40,636 bases of DNA from NCBI GenBank assembly GCA_024711205.1, contig JANJTH010000508.1, positions 1 through 40,636 of the forward strand, read 5' to 3'. Shown piece after piece: positions 7,356 to 14,317 of this stretch; positions within the stretch are counted from its first letter, which is position 1; every line of letters begins with the position of its first letter. The DNA is from Planctomycetota bacterium (GTDB lineage: Bacteria; Planctomycetota; J058). A model generated the notes under the pieces. It ran no database searches, was not told the DNA's origin, and saw only the letters and a list, made by a program, of their open reading frames with translations. A program made the position numbers and the translations under genes.

Positions 7356-8450
7356 TCAGCCCGGGGCGGCCGGCTGCGTGACCGGGGCCGGCTGGCCCGG
7401 CTGGCCCGGCTGGGGCGCAGGCTTGCGGCCCGCCGACGCGAGGACGACCACGAGCGCGATCGCCGCGAGGACGGCGCCGATGCAGCCCAGGATCTTCGCG
7501 GTCGACCAGGGCCGCTCCCCCTGCACCTCGCCCGTCTGGCCGTTGATCATGAACTTGAACGTCTTGCCCTGGTAGGTGTAGGCCGAGATGAACGCCGGCA
7601 GGAGCATGTGCCGGCTGCGCAGGTTCTCGAACCGCACGTCGACGGACACGTTGCGGACGGTGTCGGCCGCGTGGTCGACCCGGAGCCGCTGCTCGCACTC
7701 GCGCTGCTCCTTCTCCTCGACGCGCTTGCGCCCGAACTCGCGCCAGCTCACCTCCTGGTCGACCTGGTAGCGCTCGGCCTCCCAGCCGGCCAGGAACCCC
7801 GGCGCGTAGGCCTGGCGCTCGGCCATGTTCCAGGGCTCGATCGCCTCGACGAGCTTGCGCTCGACGCCGTGCGAGGCGCACACGAGCACGTCCTCGTGGC
7901 GGCCGGTCCGCCAGCCCGAGCCGGGCTGCCAGCGCGTCTTCTGGACCTTCCGCGTCTGGCCGTCGGGGCCCTTCTCGTCGACGTGGTAGTGCTTGCCCCA
8001 CTCGCCCCGGAAGTAGCTCTTCGTGTCGACGTCGTAGACCCAGAACGGGAGGTAGACCCCGCGGACCTGCCCGGCGGCCGCGCGCTGCTTGAGGTCGCCC
8101 GGGGCGAACCACAGGCCCTCGACCCAGGCGCGGAACAGGGCGCCGGACTTCTCCTTCTGGATCTTGAACGGGACGACGTACTCCGGGGCGACCATGTCGC
8201 TCTGCTTCTCGTCCGGGAGCGCCACGACCTTCGTGGAGCCGCAGTACGGGCACTCCATCGACATCTGGGTCGCGCTGAACACGGTCTGGGCGCCGCAGTT
8301 CTCGCAGTCGAAGGAGTGCGCGTCCTTCGTCCCCCACCCGCGGGCCTGCGTGGCCTGGGGCGCCGCGTTCGCGCTCGGGATCGCGGTCCCGCAGGCGTCG
8401 CAGGCCGTCGCGTTCGCCTGGACCGTGTTTCCGCAGCTCGGGCACTGCAC
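7356..8450 (-). CDS. Zinc-ribbon membrane protein (TFIIB-type ribbon family, unknown function)
   Basis: This 364-residue protein has two N-terminal zinc ribbons: C3/C6/C17/C20 and C49/C52/C67/C70 (the second in FDCENCG ... MECPYCGS). A conserved body follows with PEYVVPFKI, GVYLPFWVYD, SYFRGEWGKHY, GRHEDVLVCAS, LLPAFISAYTY, and GKTFKFMINGQTGEVQGERPWS. This pattern matches a widespread family annotated only as zinc-ribbon or 'primosomal N-like' protein; its function is not established. A single membrane helix (about residues 316-340) and a Pro/Gln-rich tail close the protein, so the body is probably cytoplasmic. The start is GTG at 8450, with GAGGAGGTG just upstream on the minus strand and a TAGCCT -10 box at 8478-8483. 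Confidence 0.85.
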   Translation of the reverse strand: MQCPSCGNTVQANATACDACGTAIPSANAAPQATQARGWGTKDAHSFDCENCGAQTVFSATQMSMECPYCGSTKVVALPDEKQSDMVAPEYVVPFKIQKEKSGALFRAWVEGLWFAPGDLKQRAAAGQVRGVYLPFWVYDVDTKSYFRGEWGKHYHVDEKGPDGQTRKVQKTRWQPGSGWRTGRHEDVLVCASHGVERKLVEAIEPWNMAERQAYAPGFLAGWEAERYQVDQEVSWREFGRKRVEEKEQRECEQRLRVDHAADTVRNVSVDVRFENLRSRHMLLPAFISAYTYQGKTFKFMINGQTGEVQGERPWSTAKILGCIGAVLAAIALVVVLASAGRKPAPQPGQPGQPAPVTQPAAPG

Positions 8451-8477
8451 GGGGCACCTCCTCGGGGAAGGCGCGCC

Positions 8478-8483
8478 AGGCTA
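8478..8483 (-). promoter_or_regulatory. -10-like box TAGCCT for the zinc-ribbon gene
   Basis: Read on the minus strand, TAGCCT is followed by a 27-nt leader containing GAGGAGG and then the GTG start. A leadered counterpart to the leaderless boxes elsewhere in this window. Confidence 0.35.
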
Positions 8484-8581
8484 CCCGGTGCCCGCTCGGT
8501 CGTCAAAGGGCTTATGACGCGCCGAGGGCAACATAATGGACCTTATCGGACGTTGGCTCCGGGACGGGGGGGGCCGAGGAC

Positions 8582-8653
8582 CCAGCCCGACCTGTCCGCG
8601 TGCGTCCTGGAGGCTCCCTGGAGGTCGGGCCCGCGGACCGCGTCCGGGCTGGG
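8582..8653. other. Candidate structured RNA/DNA segment (long-range stem)
   Basis: CCCAGCCCG at 8582-8590 pairs with CGGGCTGGG at 8645-8653. Inside, GTCCGCG near 8594 pairs with CGCGGAC near 8631, so two nested stems enclose about 30 nt. It sits directly before the 93-bp direct repeats. High GC makes chance pairing easy, so this is tentative. Confidence 0.3.
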
Positions 8654-8659
8654 CTCGCG

Positions 8660-8845
8660 GGCGGTCGGGCCGGGGCCACCGGCGCGCCGGCCCCGGAGGG
8701 CCCGACCGCCCACGTCGGTCGACCCCGGCGACGGGGCCTCGCGTCCGAGCCGGGCGGTCGGGCCGGCGCCGCCGGGGCCCGGCCCCGGAGGGCAGGACCG
8801 CCCACGCCGGTCGACCCCGGCGATGGGGTCCCCGCCCCCGCGCCG
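8660..8845. repeat. Two tandem copies of a 92-93-bp hairpin-forming repeat
   Basis: Copy 1 (about 8660-8752) and copy 2 (about 8753-8845) both start GGCGGTCGGGCC and share GGCCCCGGAGGGC and GGTCGACCCCGGCGA. In each copy the opening GGCGGTC pairs with a later GACCGCC, so each unit can form its own hairpin of about 50 nt. The outer stem is kept although the inner bases differ between copies. Confidence 0.65.
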
Positions 8846-9281
8846 GGCGAGGGCGCTGGTCGACCGCCCGGGGGCCAGGAGCCTCGCGCGAGGCGACCCC
8901 TTGCCGGCGTCGTTCCCATCCCCGCGAGGCGGTCGCGTGAGGACCTCGCGGGAGCCAGCGCCGTCGGTCGCTACGCGACCTGCACGCGCGCACGAGCGTC
9001 CGGCGAGCCCGGCGCGACGGCCTCACGCTCCCGCGATGGTGGGCGGGGCCTCGCCCACCGCGGCCGCCCGGCGGCCCGGCACACCGGACCGGGCAACGCA
9101 GGGCGGCGCTCGCCTCGCCAGGGCGGGAGGGGCGTCCTGGCGCGCCGCCGGTGAAGGACCGTCGGATCGCCCCCTCGCCCGCACGGACCTCGTGGCGCGC
9201 CCCCCGAGCCTTCCGCCGCCCTGGCCCCCCCGGTCGCGCCCCCGCTGCGGCCCCCCGGGACGTCCGGCCCGAAGCTGCGCA

Positions 9282-9318
9282 GTATACATGGATATGTATA
9301 CAGCTTGCAGGATACCAA
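9282..9318. repeat. AT-rich island 2: perfect 8-bp inverted repeat with 4-nt loop
   Basis: GTATACAT-GGAT-ATGTATAC (9282-9301) is a perfect hairpin or dyad. Outside it, AAGCT (9272-9276) pairs with AGCTT (9302-9306) across a 5-nt bulge. GGATATGTATA (9290-9300) is the exact reverse complement of the TATACATATCC in island 1. A further GGATACC follows at 9310-9316. The island lies about 200 bp upstream of the lipoprotein gene at 9523. Confidence 0.75.
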
Positions 9319-9482
9319 CAACACGCCCTCATCCGGCTCGGCGGGCCGGCCTCGGGGTTCGTCTCGCGCTTCGTCTCGCGAGCCGGGCCGCTGCATGGCT
9401 TCGCCTCGGTTCGTCTCGCCGTGACGCGAACCTGACTCGCCACGGTCGTAAGCCGCGTTGGGCCGGTGAGTCGCATGCTTGG

Positions 9483-9507
9483 CCTGCCGCTCGCTAAGCG
9501 AGGCAGG
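9483..9507 (+). promoter_or_regulatory. Leader hairpin before the Ig-like lipoprotein gene
   Basis: CCTGC(CG)CTCGC-TAA-GCGAGGCAGG forms a 10-bp stem with a 2-nt bulge and a 3-nt loop, ending 16 nt before the ATG at 9523. It could influence translation or be the 3' end of an upstream transcript. Confidence 0.4.
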
Positions 9508-9522
9508 ACGGAGACGAGACCC

Positions 9523-11388
9523 ATGACCTCCCCCCTGCCCTGCCCCGCCCGCTGGACCCTGGCCCTCCTGGTGCTCGGCCTGTCCGCGACCGCCGGGGTC
9601 GGCTGCAACAGCAAGCGCGACGGCCAGGGGACGCTCCTCGCGACCGGGACGGGCGCGGCCACGGCCGGGATCACGTCGGGCGCGACGCCGGGCGCGCTCC
9701 CCCCGGGGACGCCGCCGATCGCGGGCATGCCCCAGGCGGCCGCGCTCGACGGGCCGTCGATCGAGATCACGTCGCCCGCGCCCGGCGCCGCCGTGACCGG
9801 GCCGCGCGTGACGGTCGAGGGCGTCGTCACGGACCTGGGGCTCGGGATCGCCGAGGTCCACGTGGCGGGCCGGACGGTGCCGGTCGACGCGAGCGGGGTG
9901 TTCCGGGCCGAGGTGGACGTGACGCCCGGGGTCGAGACCGTCCTCGTCGAGGCCTGGGACACGACGCAGCGCCGCCGGGCCCGCCACGTGAGCGTCGTCG
10001 CGGGCGACCTCGCGGCCGAGGCCGACCTCCTGCCCGGGGCGGCGTCGATCCGCGCCTCGGACGCCGCCCTCGACCTGATCGAGCCCCAGGTCGCCCAGGG
10101 CGTCGAGGCGCAGCGGGCGCAGATCGTCCAGCAGGTCCTCGCGACCCGCCTCGGCAACGACACGAAGATGACCGGGTTCCGGTTCGGCGCGGTCGGCGCG
10201 GACGTCGACGCGATCCAGGGCGGCGCCCGCTTCACGATCTCGATCGCGGACCTGGCCATGGACATCGAGCACAAGGCGAAGATCCTGTTCGTGTTCAACA
10301 CGACGAAGCGCGGGACGATCCGGGCCCAGCGCCTCGACATCGAGGGCACGGCGGCGATCTCGGTCCAGGCCGGCCAGCCGAGCGTCCGCATGATCCAGGT
10401 CGTCGCCCGGACCCAGGGCTTCTCGGTCCCCGACTGGGCGGACGGCGAGGAGGGGAACATCCGGCGCGGGCTCGAGCAGTCGTTCGCCCAGGCCGCGGCG
10501 CCCGCCTTCGACCAGGCCCTCCAGGCGGCCTTCCGCACGACGGCCGGGACCCAGGCCCAGACCGTCGCGGGCAAGCCGGTCCGGGTCGACTGGCGGCTCG
10601 AGCGGCTCGCCTTCGACGACGAGGGCCTGACGGCGGTCCTCGGGGCGAACGTGCAGGCCGACCGGGTCGTCAACGCGAGCGGCCCGACCGGCTCGGTCGC
10701 GCGCCGCCGGGCGCTGCCCACCCTCGCGGGCGGCGGGCAGGCGGGCTCGACGAACGCGGGGCTCGCGCTCGGCGAGGACCTCCTCGCCCGGGCGCTGCAC
10801 GCCGCCTGGCGCGCGGGCGCGATGGACCTCCGCCTCGACGCGGCGGCCGCCCAGCGGCTGGGCGTCCCGGCCCTCGACACGACCGCGCTCCTGCTCCTCG
10901 CGCCGGAGCTCTCCCAGGTGGTGGCGCCGGGCCTGCCGGTCGTCCTCGACGTGAAGGCGACCATGCCGCCCACGCTCACCGTGAACGCGTCCGGGCAGCA
11001 CCGGCTCGCGCTCGGCGGGCTCCGGGTCACGACGCTGGTCCAGGACCCGCAGCAGGGCCTCATCCCGCTCGCCGACGCAGACTGGGCGATCGAGGCCGAC
11101 GTGACCCTGGTGGCCCGGGGCGGCCAGCTCGTGCTCGAGCCGGGCGCGACCCCGCCCGTCTGCCACGTCGACACGGTCGGGGCGGCGGCGCCCGGGACCG
11201 AGACCGTCCTCGACCGCATGGCCCCGGCCCTCGGCGCCCAGCTCCTCCGCGCCGCGCTCGCCGGCCAGGGCGCCCTCACCGCCCCTGCCCTGCCCGGCTT
11301 CACCCTCGACGACCTCCGCCCGAGCGCGGTCGACGGCGCCCTCGTCGTCCTCGGCACGGCGAAGCCCGCGGCGACCCGGGCCCCCTGA
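9523..11388 (+). CDS. Large lipoprotein with an N-terminal Ig-like domain, unknown function
   Basis: This 621-residue protein has a lipoprotein signal with lipobox TAGVGC and lipidated Cys28. A Thr/Gly/Ala-rich spacer follows, then an Ig-like (glucodextranase-B type) domain at about 79-147, recognisable by PSIEITSPAPGAAV, VTVEGVVTD and VLVEAWD. The remaining 470 residues are long amphipathic beta and helical stretches with two similar-looking halves. DVKATMPPTLTVN and the repeated valine-rich strands vaguely recall tubular lipid-binding (BPI-like) proteins, but this is a guess. An upstream in-frame ATG at 9466 is less likely, because the signal peptide begins naturally at 9523 and the leader hairpin lies between. 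The first codons overlap a C-rich G-quadruplex tract (9530-9550), and another motif copy lies near the end (11282-11295). It is convergent with the DUF3570 gene. Confidence 0.8.
   Translation: MTSPLPCPARWTLALLVLGLSATAGVGCNSKRDGQGTLLATGTGAATAGITSGATPGALPPGTPPIAGMPQAAALDGPSIEITSPAPGAAVTGPRVTVEGVVTDLGLGIAEVHVAGRTVPVDASGVFRAEVDVTPGVETVLVEAWDTTQRRRARHVSVVAGDLAAEADLLPGAASIRASDAALDLIEPQVAQGVEAQRAQIVQQVLATRLGNDTKMTGFRFGAVGADVDAIQGGARFTISIADLAMDIEHKAKILFVFNTTKRGTIRAQRLDIEGTAAISVQAGQPSVRMIQVVARTQGFSVPDWADGEEGNIRRGLEQSFAQAAAPAFDQALQAAFRTTAGTQAQTVAGKPVRVDWRLERLAFDDEGLTAVLGANVQADRVVNASGPTGSVARRRALPTLAGGGQAGSTNAGLALGEDLLARALHAAWRAGAMDLRLDAAAAQRLGVPALDTTALLLLAPELSQVVAPGLPVVLDVKATMPPTLTVNASGQHRLALGGLRVTTLVQDPQQGLIPLADADWAIEADVTLVARGGQLVLEPGATPPVCHVDTVGAAAPGTETVLDRMAPALGAQLLRAALAGQGALTAPALPGFTLDDLRPSAVDGALVVLGTAKPAATRAP
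9530..9550 (-). repeat. G-quadruplex motif copy at the start of the Ig-like lipoprotein gene
   Basis: The minus strand reads GGG-C-GGGG-CA-GGG-CA-GGGGGG. It contains the shared GGGCAGGGCAGGG core and begins 7 nt past the start codon. Confidence 0.6.
11282..11295 (-). repeat. Shared GGGCAGGGCAGGGG motif near the end of the Ig-like lipoprotein gene
   Basis: The core is present on the minus strand, but there are only three full G-tracts, so this copy is the weakest candidate for a quadruplex. Confidence 0.5.
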
Positions 11389-11424
11389 GCCGGAGGGTCA
11401 CGGCGGCCGCCAGGCCCCCCCGGG

Positions 11425-11490
11425 CCTACATACGTATAAATACATGCACGTGCGCCTGTGAACGCAGCAGTGTATGCATATATTTATAGA
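11425..11490. repeat. AT-rich island 3: 14-bp inverted repeat between convergent genes
   Basis: TATAAATACATGCA (11435-11448) and TGCATATATTTATA (11475-11488) are inverted with one mismatch. The 26-nt spacer holds an inner stem TGCG/CGCA (11451-11454 and 11463-11466). The right arm contains the TAA stop codon of the DUF3570 gene. Flanking words include CATACGTA and GTGTATGCATA. It may act as a bidirectional transcript end, but the stem is AT-rich and unlike the GC-rich terminator at 30679-30721, so another role is possible. Confidence 0.7.
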
Positions 11491-12713
11491 TCGACACGAA
11501 GCCCGGCGGTCGCCCACCACTGGTGGAGCCCGTCGCTCCGCCACACGCGGTCGACCCCGACGTCGAGCCGCCAGGGCGCGAGGTCGAGCGTGAGGCCGAG
11601 CCCGACGGCGTGGCTGCGGAACGCGCCCAGGTCGGGGTCCTGCGTCCGCCGGTACGGCAGGGCGCCCTCGCTGAACGCGAAGAACCGGTCGTAGGCGTCC
11701 GCCGCGCGCTGGACGTGATGGCGGTAGAGCACGCGCGCCCGCAGGAGGTCGCGGACGAGCCACTGATGCAGCGCGGGCTCGAGGGTCACGGCCGTGAGCC
11801 CCCAGGAGTCCGCGTAGTAGCGCCCGCCGAGCTCGAGCGCCGTCCCCGTGGGGAGGAGCGCGCGGGCGCGCGCGAACCAGGCCCCGCGCAGGCGGCGCTC
11901 GGGCAGGGCCTCGGGGTGCTCGAACCCGGCGAACCCGCCGACGAGGTACGGGTTGGCCCCGGCGAACGCGGCGGCGACGACGAACGAGTTGAGCGGCGTC
12001 TCGAGCGCGCCCTCCTGCCAGGTGAGCGACGTCCCGGCCTCGCCGTGGAGCCAGGGGGTGAGCGCGCGGTAGTAGGTGAGCTCGAGCGTGCCCGTGCGCC
12101 GCGCGGCGGGGCCCCGGTTGATCCCGTCGTAGCCGATCCGCACGACCGTGTCGAAGAAGCCGCGCCCGGCGATCGTGAGCGCGTCGTTGCCGTCGGCGGA
12201 GGTCAGGGTGACCCGCGCGGAGCCCCCGAACGAGCGGTAGTCGCGCTCGAAGCTCCCGTGCGCGCCGACCCCGAGCTCGACCCCGGGCGCGACCCGCTGG
12301 CGGAGGCCCAGGTCGAGCCCGAAGTAGTAGTCGCCGGAGGCCCCCGACTGGAGCGGGAAGTTGTCGAGCTTCGCGATCGAGGCCGACGTGACGAGGTCGT
12401 GGCTGAGCTGGACGGACCAGCCGGTGTCGGCGTCCGCCTGGTGGTCGAGGAGCAGCACGGGCTCGATCACCGTGAGCGTCTCGTCGGCGAACGGGTTGCC
12501 CCGCGTCCCCCGCCGGTCCTCCTGCGCGTAGTAGCTCGTGCGCGCCGTGACGGTCGTCCGGCCCGGCGCCTCCTCGGCCTCGGGCGCGCGCTCCCCCGCG
12601 TCGGGGCCCGGCGCCTCCTGGGCGCGGGCGGTGCCCGCGAGCGCGAGCGCGAGCGCGAGCGAGAGCGCGGCCAGGGCGGACGTCCTCGCCCCGCGCGGGC
12701 CGGGCGCGGCCAT
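11484..12713 (-). CDS. DUF3570 outer-membrane beta-barrel protein
   Basis: This 409-residue protein has a signal peptide made of repeated Ala-Leu (residues about 12-28, cut near TARAQ), a short acidic spacer, then many alternating strands ending in aromatic residues. Examples are SYYAQEDRRG, TVIEPVLLLDHQ, GWSVQLSHDLVTSAS, YYFGLDLGLRQRV, LHQWLVRDLLRARVLYRHHVQRAADAY and a final strand WWATAGLRVDL. Strand content, the C-terminal hydrophobic end and the motifs around YYAQED and SHDLVTSAS fit DUF3570, a beta-barrel family of unknown role. It starts at ATG 12713, overlapping by one base the TGA of the DUF4266 gene (TGATG), so the two are translationally coupled. The signal-peptide DNA is a (GCGCTC)n hexamer run. 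Its stop TAA lies inside AT-rich island 3. Confidence 0.87.
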   Translation of the reverse strand: MAAPGPRGARTSALAALSLALALALAGTARAQEAPGPDAGERAPEAEEAPGRTTVTARTSYYAQEDRRGTRGNPFADETLTVIEPVLLLDHQADADTGWSVQLSHDLVTSASIAKLDNFPLQSGASGDYYFGLDLGLRQRVAPGVELGVGAHGSFERDYRSFGGSARVTLTSADGNDALTIAGRGFFDTVVRIGYDGINRGPAARRTGTLELTYYRALTPWLHGEAGTSLTWQEGALETPLNSFVVAAAFAGANPYLVGGFAGFEHPEALPERRLRGAWFARARALLPTGTALELGGRYYADSWGLTAVTLEPALHQWLVRDLLRARVLYRHHVQRAADAYDRFFAFSEGALPYRRTQDPDLGAFRSHAVGLGLTLDLAPWRLDVGVDRVWRSDGLHQWWATAGLRVDL

Positions 12714-12997
12714 CAGTAGCACCCGCAGCCGCCGCCGCCGCCGCCCGCGAACCCGCCGGCCGCGCCCTCGCGCGACGTCGTCGCCTTGCGCCGGAAGTGC
12801 CCCTCGGTCGGGCAGCCGCCGAGGTCCATGATCGGGTCGCCGAGCCCGCGTCGCTCGGTGAAGTGGACCGGCGCGCAGCCCGCTCCGGCCGCGCTCGCGA
12901 GCGCGAGCGCGAGGACGGGCCACGAGGGCCGTCGCGGGCCGGCCCCGCGGGCCTCCGCGCGGCCCCGCGACCTCGATGCGATACCCCGAGCGTCCAC
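12713..12997 (-). CDS. DUF4266 small lipoprotein
   Basis: This 94-residue protein has a lipobox ASAAGAGC and then the DUF4266 pattern: a V-x-F-x-ER segment, a Met-Asp-Leu, a basic FRRK, and a Gly-rich end GGFAGGGGGGCGCY with the family's CGC motif. DUF4266 and DUF3570 genes are usual neighbours, often together with ApbE flavin transferase and a thioredoxin-like gene. Neither of the latter is present here. The pair is believed to belong to an envelope flavin/redox system, but no function is proven. The start is GTG at 12997, the only in-frame start before the lipobox. There is no Shine-Dalgarno; a TATAAC box lies 10 nt upstream (13008-13013 on the plus strand). Confidence 0.85.
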   Translation of the reverse strand: MDARGIASRSRGRAEARGAGPRRPSWPVLALALASAAGAGCAPVHFTERRGLGDPIMDLGGCPTEGHFRRKATTSREGAAGGFAGGGGGGCGCY

Positions 12998-13007
12998 CTG
13001 GGGCGGT

Positions 13008-13015
13008 GTTATACT
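13008..13015. promoter_or_regulatory. Overlapping divergent -10 boxes between DUF4266 and pntA
   Basis: GTTATACT holds TATACT on the plus strand (13010-13015, toward pntA, ATG 87 nt away) and TATAAC on the minus strand (13008-13013, toward the DUF4266 gene, GTG 10 nt away). If both work, the two transcripts compete for the same bases. No clear -35 in either direction. Confidence 0.4.
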
Positions 13016-13101
13016 CCGCGCCCTTCGCGGCCGCGACGCGTCGCGCGCCGCCCGCCGCCGGGCCCGCAGGCCCCCCCAACCCGCAGCGAGGTTGCCGCGC
13101 C

Positions 13102-14265
13102 ATGAGCACGATCTTCGTCCCCCGCGAGGTGGCGCCGGACGAGACCCGCGTCGCCGCGACGCCCGAGACGGTCAAGCGCCTGGTCAAGCTCGGCTACGCC
13201 GTGACCGTCGAGGCCGGGGCCGGCGCGCGCAGCGCGATCCCCGACGCCGAGTTCGCGCAGGCGGGCGCCACGCTCGCCGCCGACGGCGCCGAGGCCTGGG
13301 CCAAGGCCGACGTGGTGCTGAAGGTCCAGCCGCCCACGGACGACGAGGTCGACCGCCTCCGCGAGGGGGCCATGCTCATGAGCTTCGTTTGGTCGGTCCA
13401 GACCCCGGCGCTCGCGCGCCGGCTGGCCGCGCGCAAGGCCTCCGTCGTCGCGATGGAGGCGATCCCGCGCATCTCGCGCGCGCAGAAGCTCGACGCGCTC
13501 AGCTCCCAGGCCAACCTGGCCGGCTACAAGGCCGTGCTCCTGGGCGCCAACGCGCTCAAGCGGATCATGCCCATGCTCGTGACGGCCGCCGGCACGATCA
13601 AGCCGGCCCGCGTCGTGATCATGGGCGCCGGCGTCGCGGGGCTCCAGGCGATCGCGACGGCCAAGCGCCTGGGCGCGATCGTCGAGGCGACCGACGTGCG
13701 CCCCGCCGTGAAGGAGCAGGTCGAGAGCCTCGGGGCGAAGTTCATCGAGCCGCCGCAGGACGCCAAGAGCGAGGGCTCGGGCGGCTACGCCAAGGAGCTG
13801 ACGCCCGAGCAGCTCGCGCGCCAGCAGCAGGTCGTGCGCGAGCACCTCGTCGCGGCCGACCTCGTCGTCACGACGGCGCTCGTCCCGGGGCGCAAGGCGC
13901 CCCTCCTCGTGCCCGCGGACGTCGTCGAGGCGATGAAGCCCGGCAGCGTGATCGTCGACCTGGCCGCCTCGCAGGGCGGGAACTGCGCGCTCACGGAGCC
14001 GGGCAAGACGGTCGAGAAGCACGGGGTGACGATCCTGGGCGAGCTCAACGCGCCCGCGCTCGTGCCGACCGACGCCAGCGCCGTCTACGCGCGCAACCTG
14101 CTCGCGCTGCTCCAGGACATGACGAAGAAGGATGCGCCCGGCCAGGTCACGGTCGACCTCAAGGACGAGGTCGTCGACGGGGCGCTGATCATCCACCAGG
14201 GCGAGGTCCGCCACGCGCCGACGCGCGAGGCGATCGAGAAGCTCGCCGCCCCGGTCGCCGGCTGA
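13102..14265 (+). CDS. pntA: NAD(P) transhydrogenase subunit alpha, part 1 (NAD-binding)
   Basis: This 387-residue protein is domain I of the proton-translocating transhydrogenase, which moves hydride from NADH to NADP+ using the proton gradient. It begins IFVPREVAPDETRVAATPETV, as in alanine dehydrogenase/PntA proteins. The mobile loop residues R123, Q128 and D131 (in PRISRAQKLDAL) match the conserved Arg-Gln-Asp set of the Rhodospirillum domain I. The NAD-binding GAGVAG is at 175-180, followed by an acidic position in ATDVRP. It lacks the membrane part, which is encoded by the next gene, as in the split PntAA-PntAB-PntB form. The ATG has GAGG about 10 nt upstream. pntA2 follows after 52 bp. 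Confidence 0.96.
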   Translation: MSTIFVPREVAPDETRVAATPETVKRLVKLGYAVTVEAGAGARSAIPDAEFAQAGATLAADGAEAWAKADVVLKVQPPTDDEVDRLREGAMLMSFVWSVQTPALARRLAARKASVVAMEAIPRISRAQKLDALSSQANLAGYKAVLLGANALKRIMPMLVTAAGTIKPARVVIMGAGVAGLQAIATAKRLGAIVEATDVRPAVKEQVESLGAKFIEPPQDAKSEGSGGYAKELTPEQLARQQQVVREHLVAADLVVTTALVPGRKAPLLVPADVVEAMKPGSVIVDLAASQGGNCALTEPGKTVEKHGVTILGELNAPALVPTDASAVYARNLLALLQDMTKKDAPGQVTVDLKDEVVDGALIIHQGEVRHAPTREAIEKLAAPVAG

Positions 14266-14317
14266 GCGCCGTGCGGGTCGAGGCTCGGGGGCCGCGCGAG
14301 CGGCGGGAGGACAGGCA

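Larger units (their letters stand above)
8451..9522. other. Gene-free, hairpin-rich region of about 1.07 kb
   Basis: No frame here has convincing protein features: the open frames are Arg/Pro/Gly-rich antisense-type translations with no family match. The region contains a moderately AT-rich patch at 8519-8560 (ATAATGGACCTTATC), a paired segment at 8582-8653, two copies of a 92-93-bp repeat at 8660-8845, AT-rich island 2 at 9282-9318, a TTCGTCTCGC word repeated three times at about 9355-9420, and a hairpin at 9483-9507. It separates two divergent genes and is by far the longest gap in the window. It could hold a structured RNA, a regulatory region, or decayed sequence. Confidence 0.6.

Noticed and set aside
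8536-8940. Small proteins in the 8451-9522 gap
   Set aside because: All open frames there are Arg/Pro/Gly-rich without initiation signals or family features, and third positions do not stand out; the region reads as non-coding.
9350-9430. tRNA gene suggested by GGTTCG words
   Set aside because: The words belong to a TTCGTCTCGC repeat; no acceptor stem, anticodon arm or T-loop consensus could be assembled.
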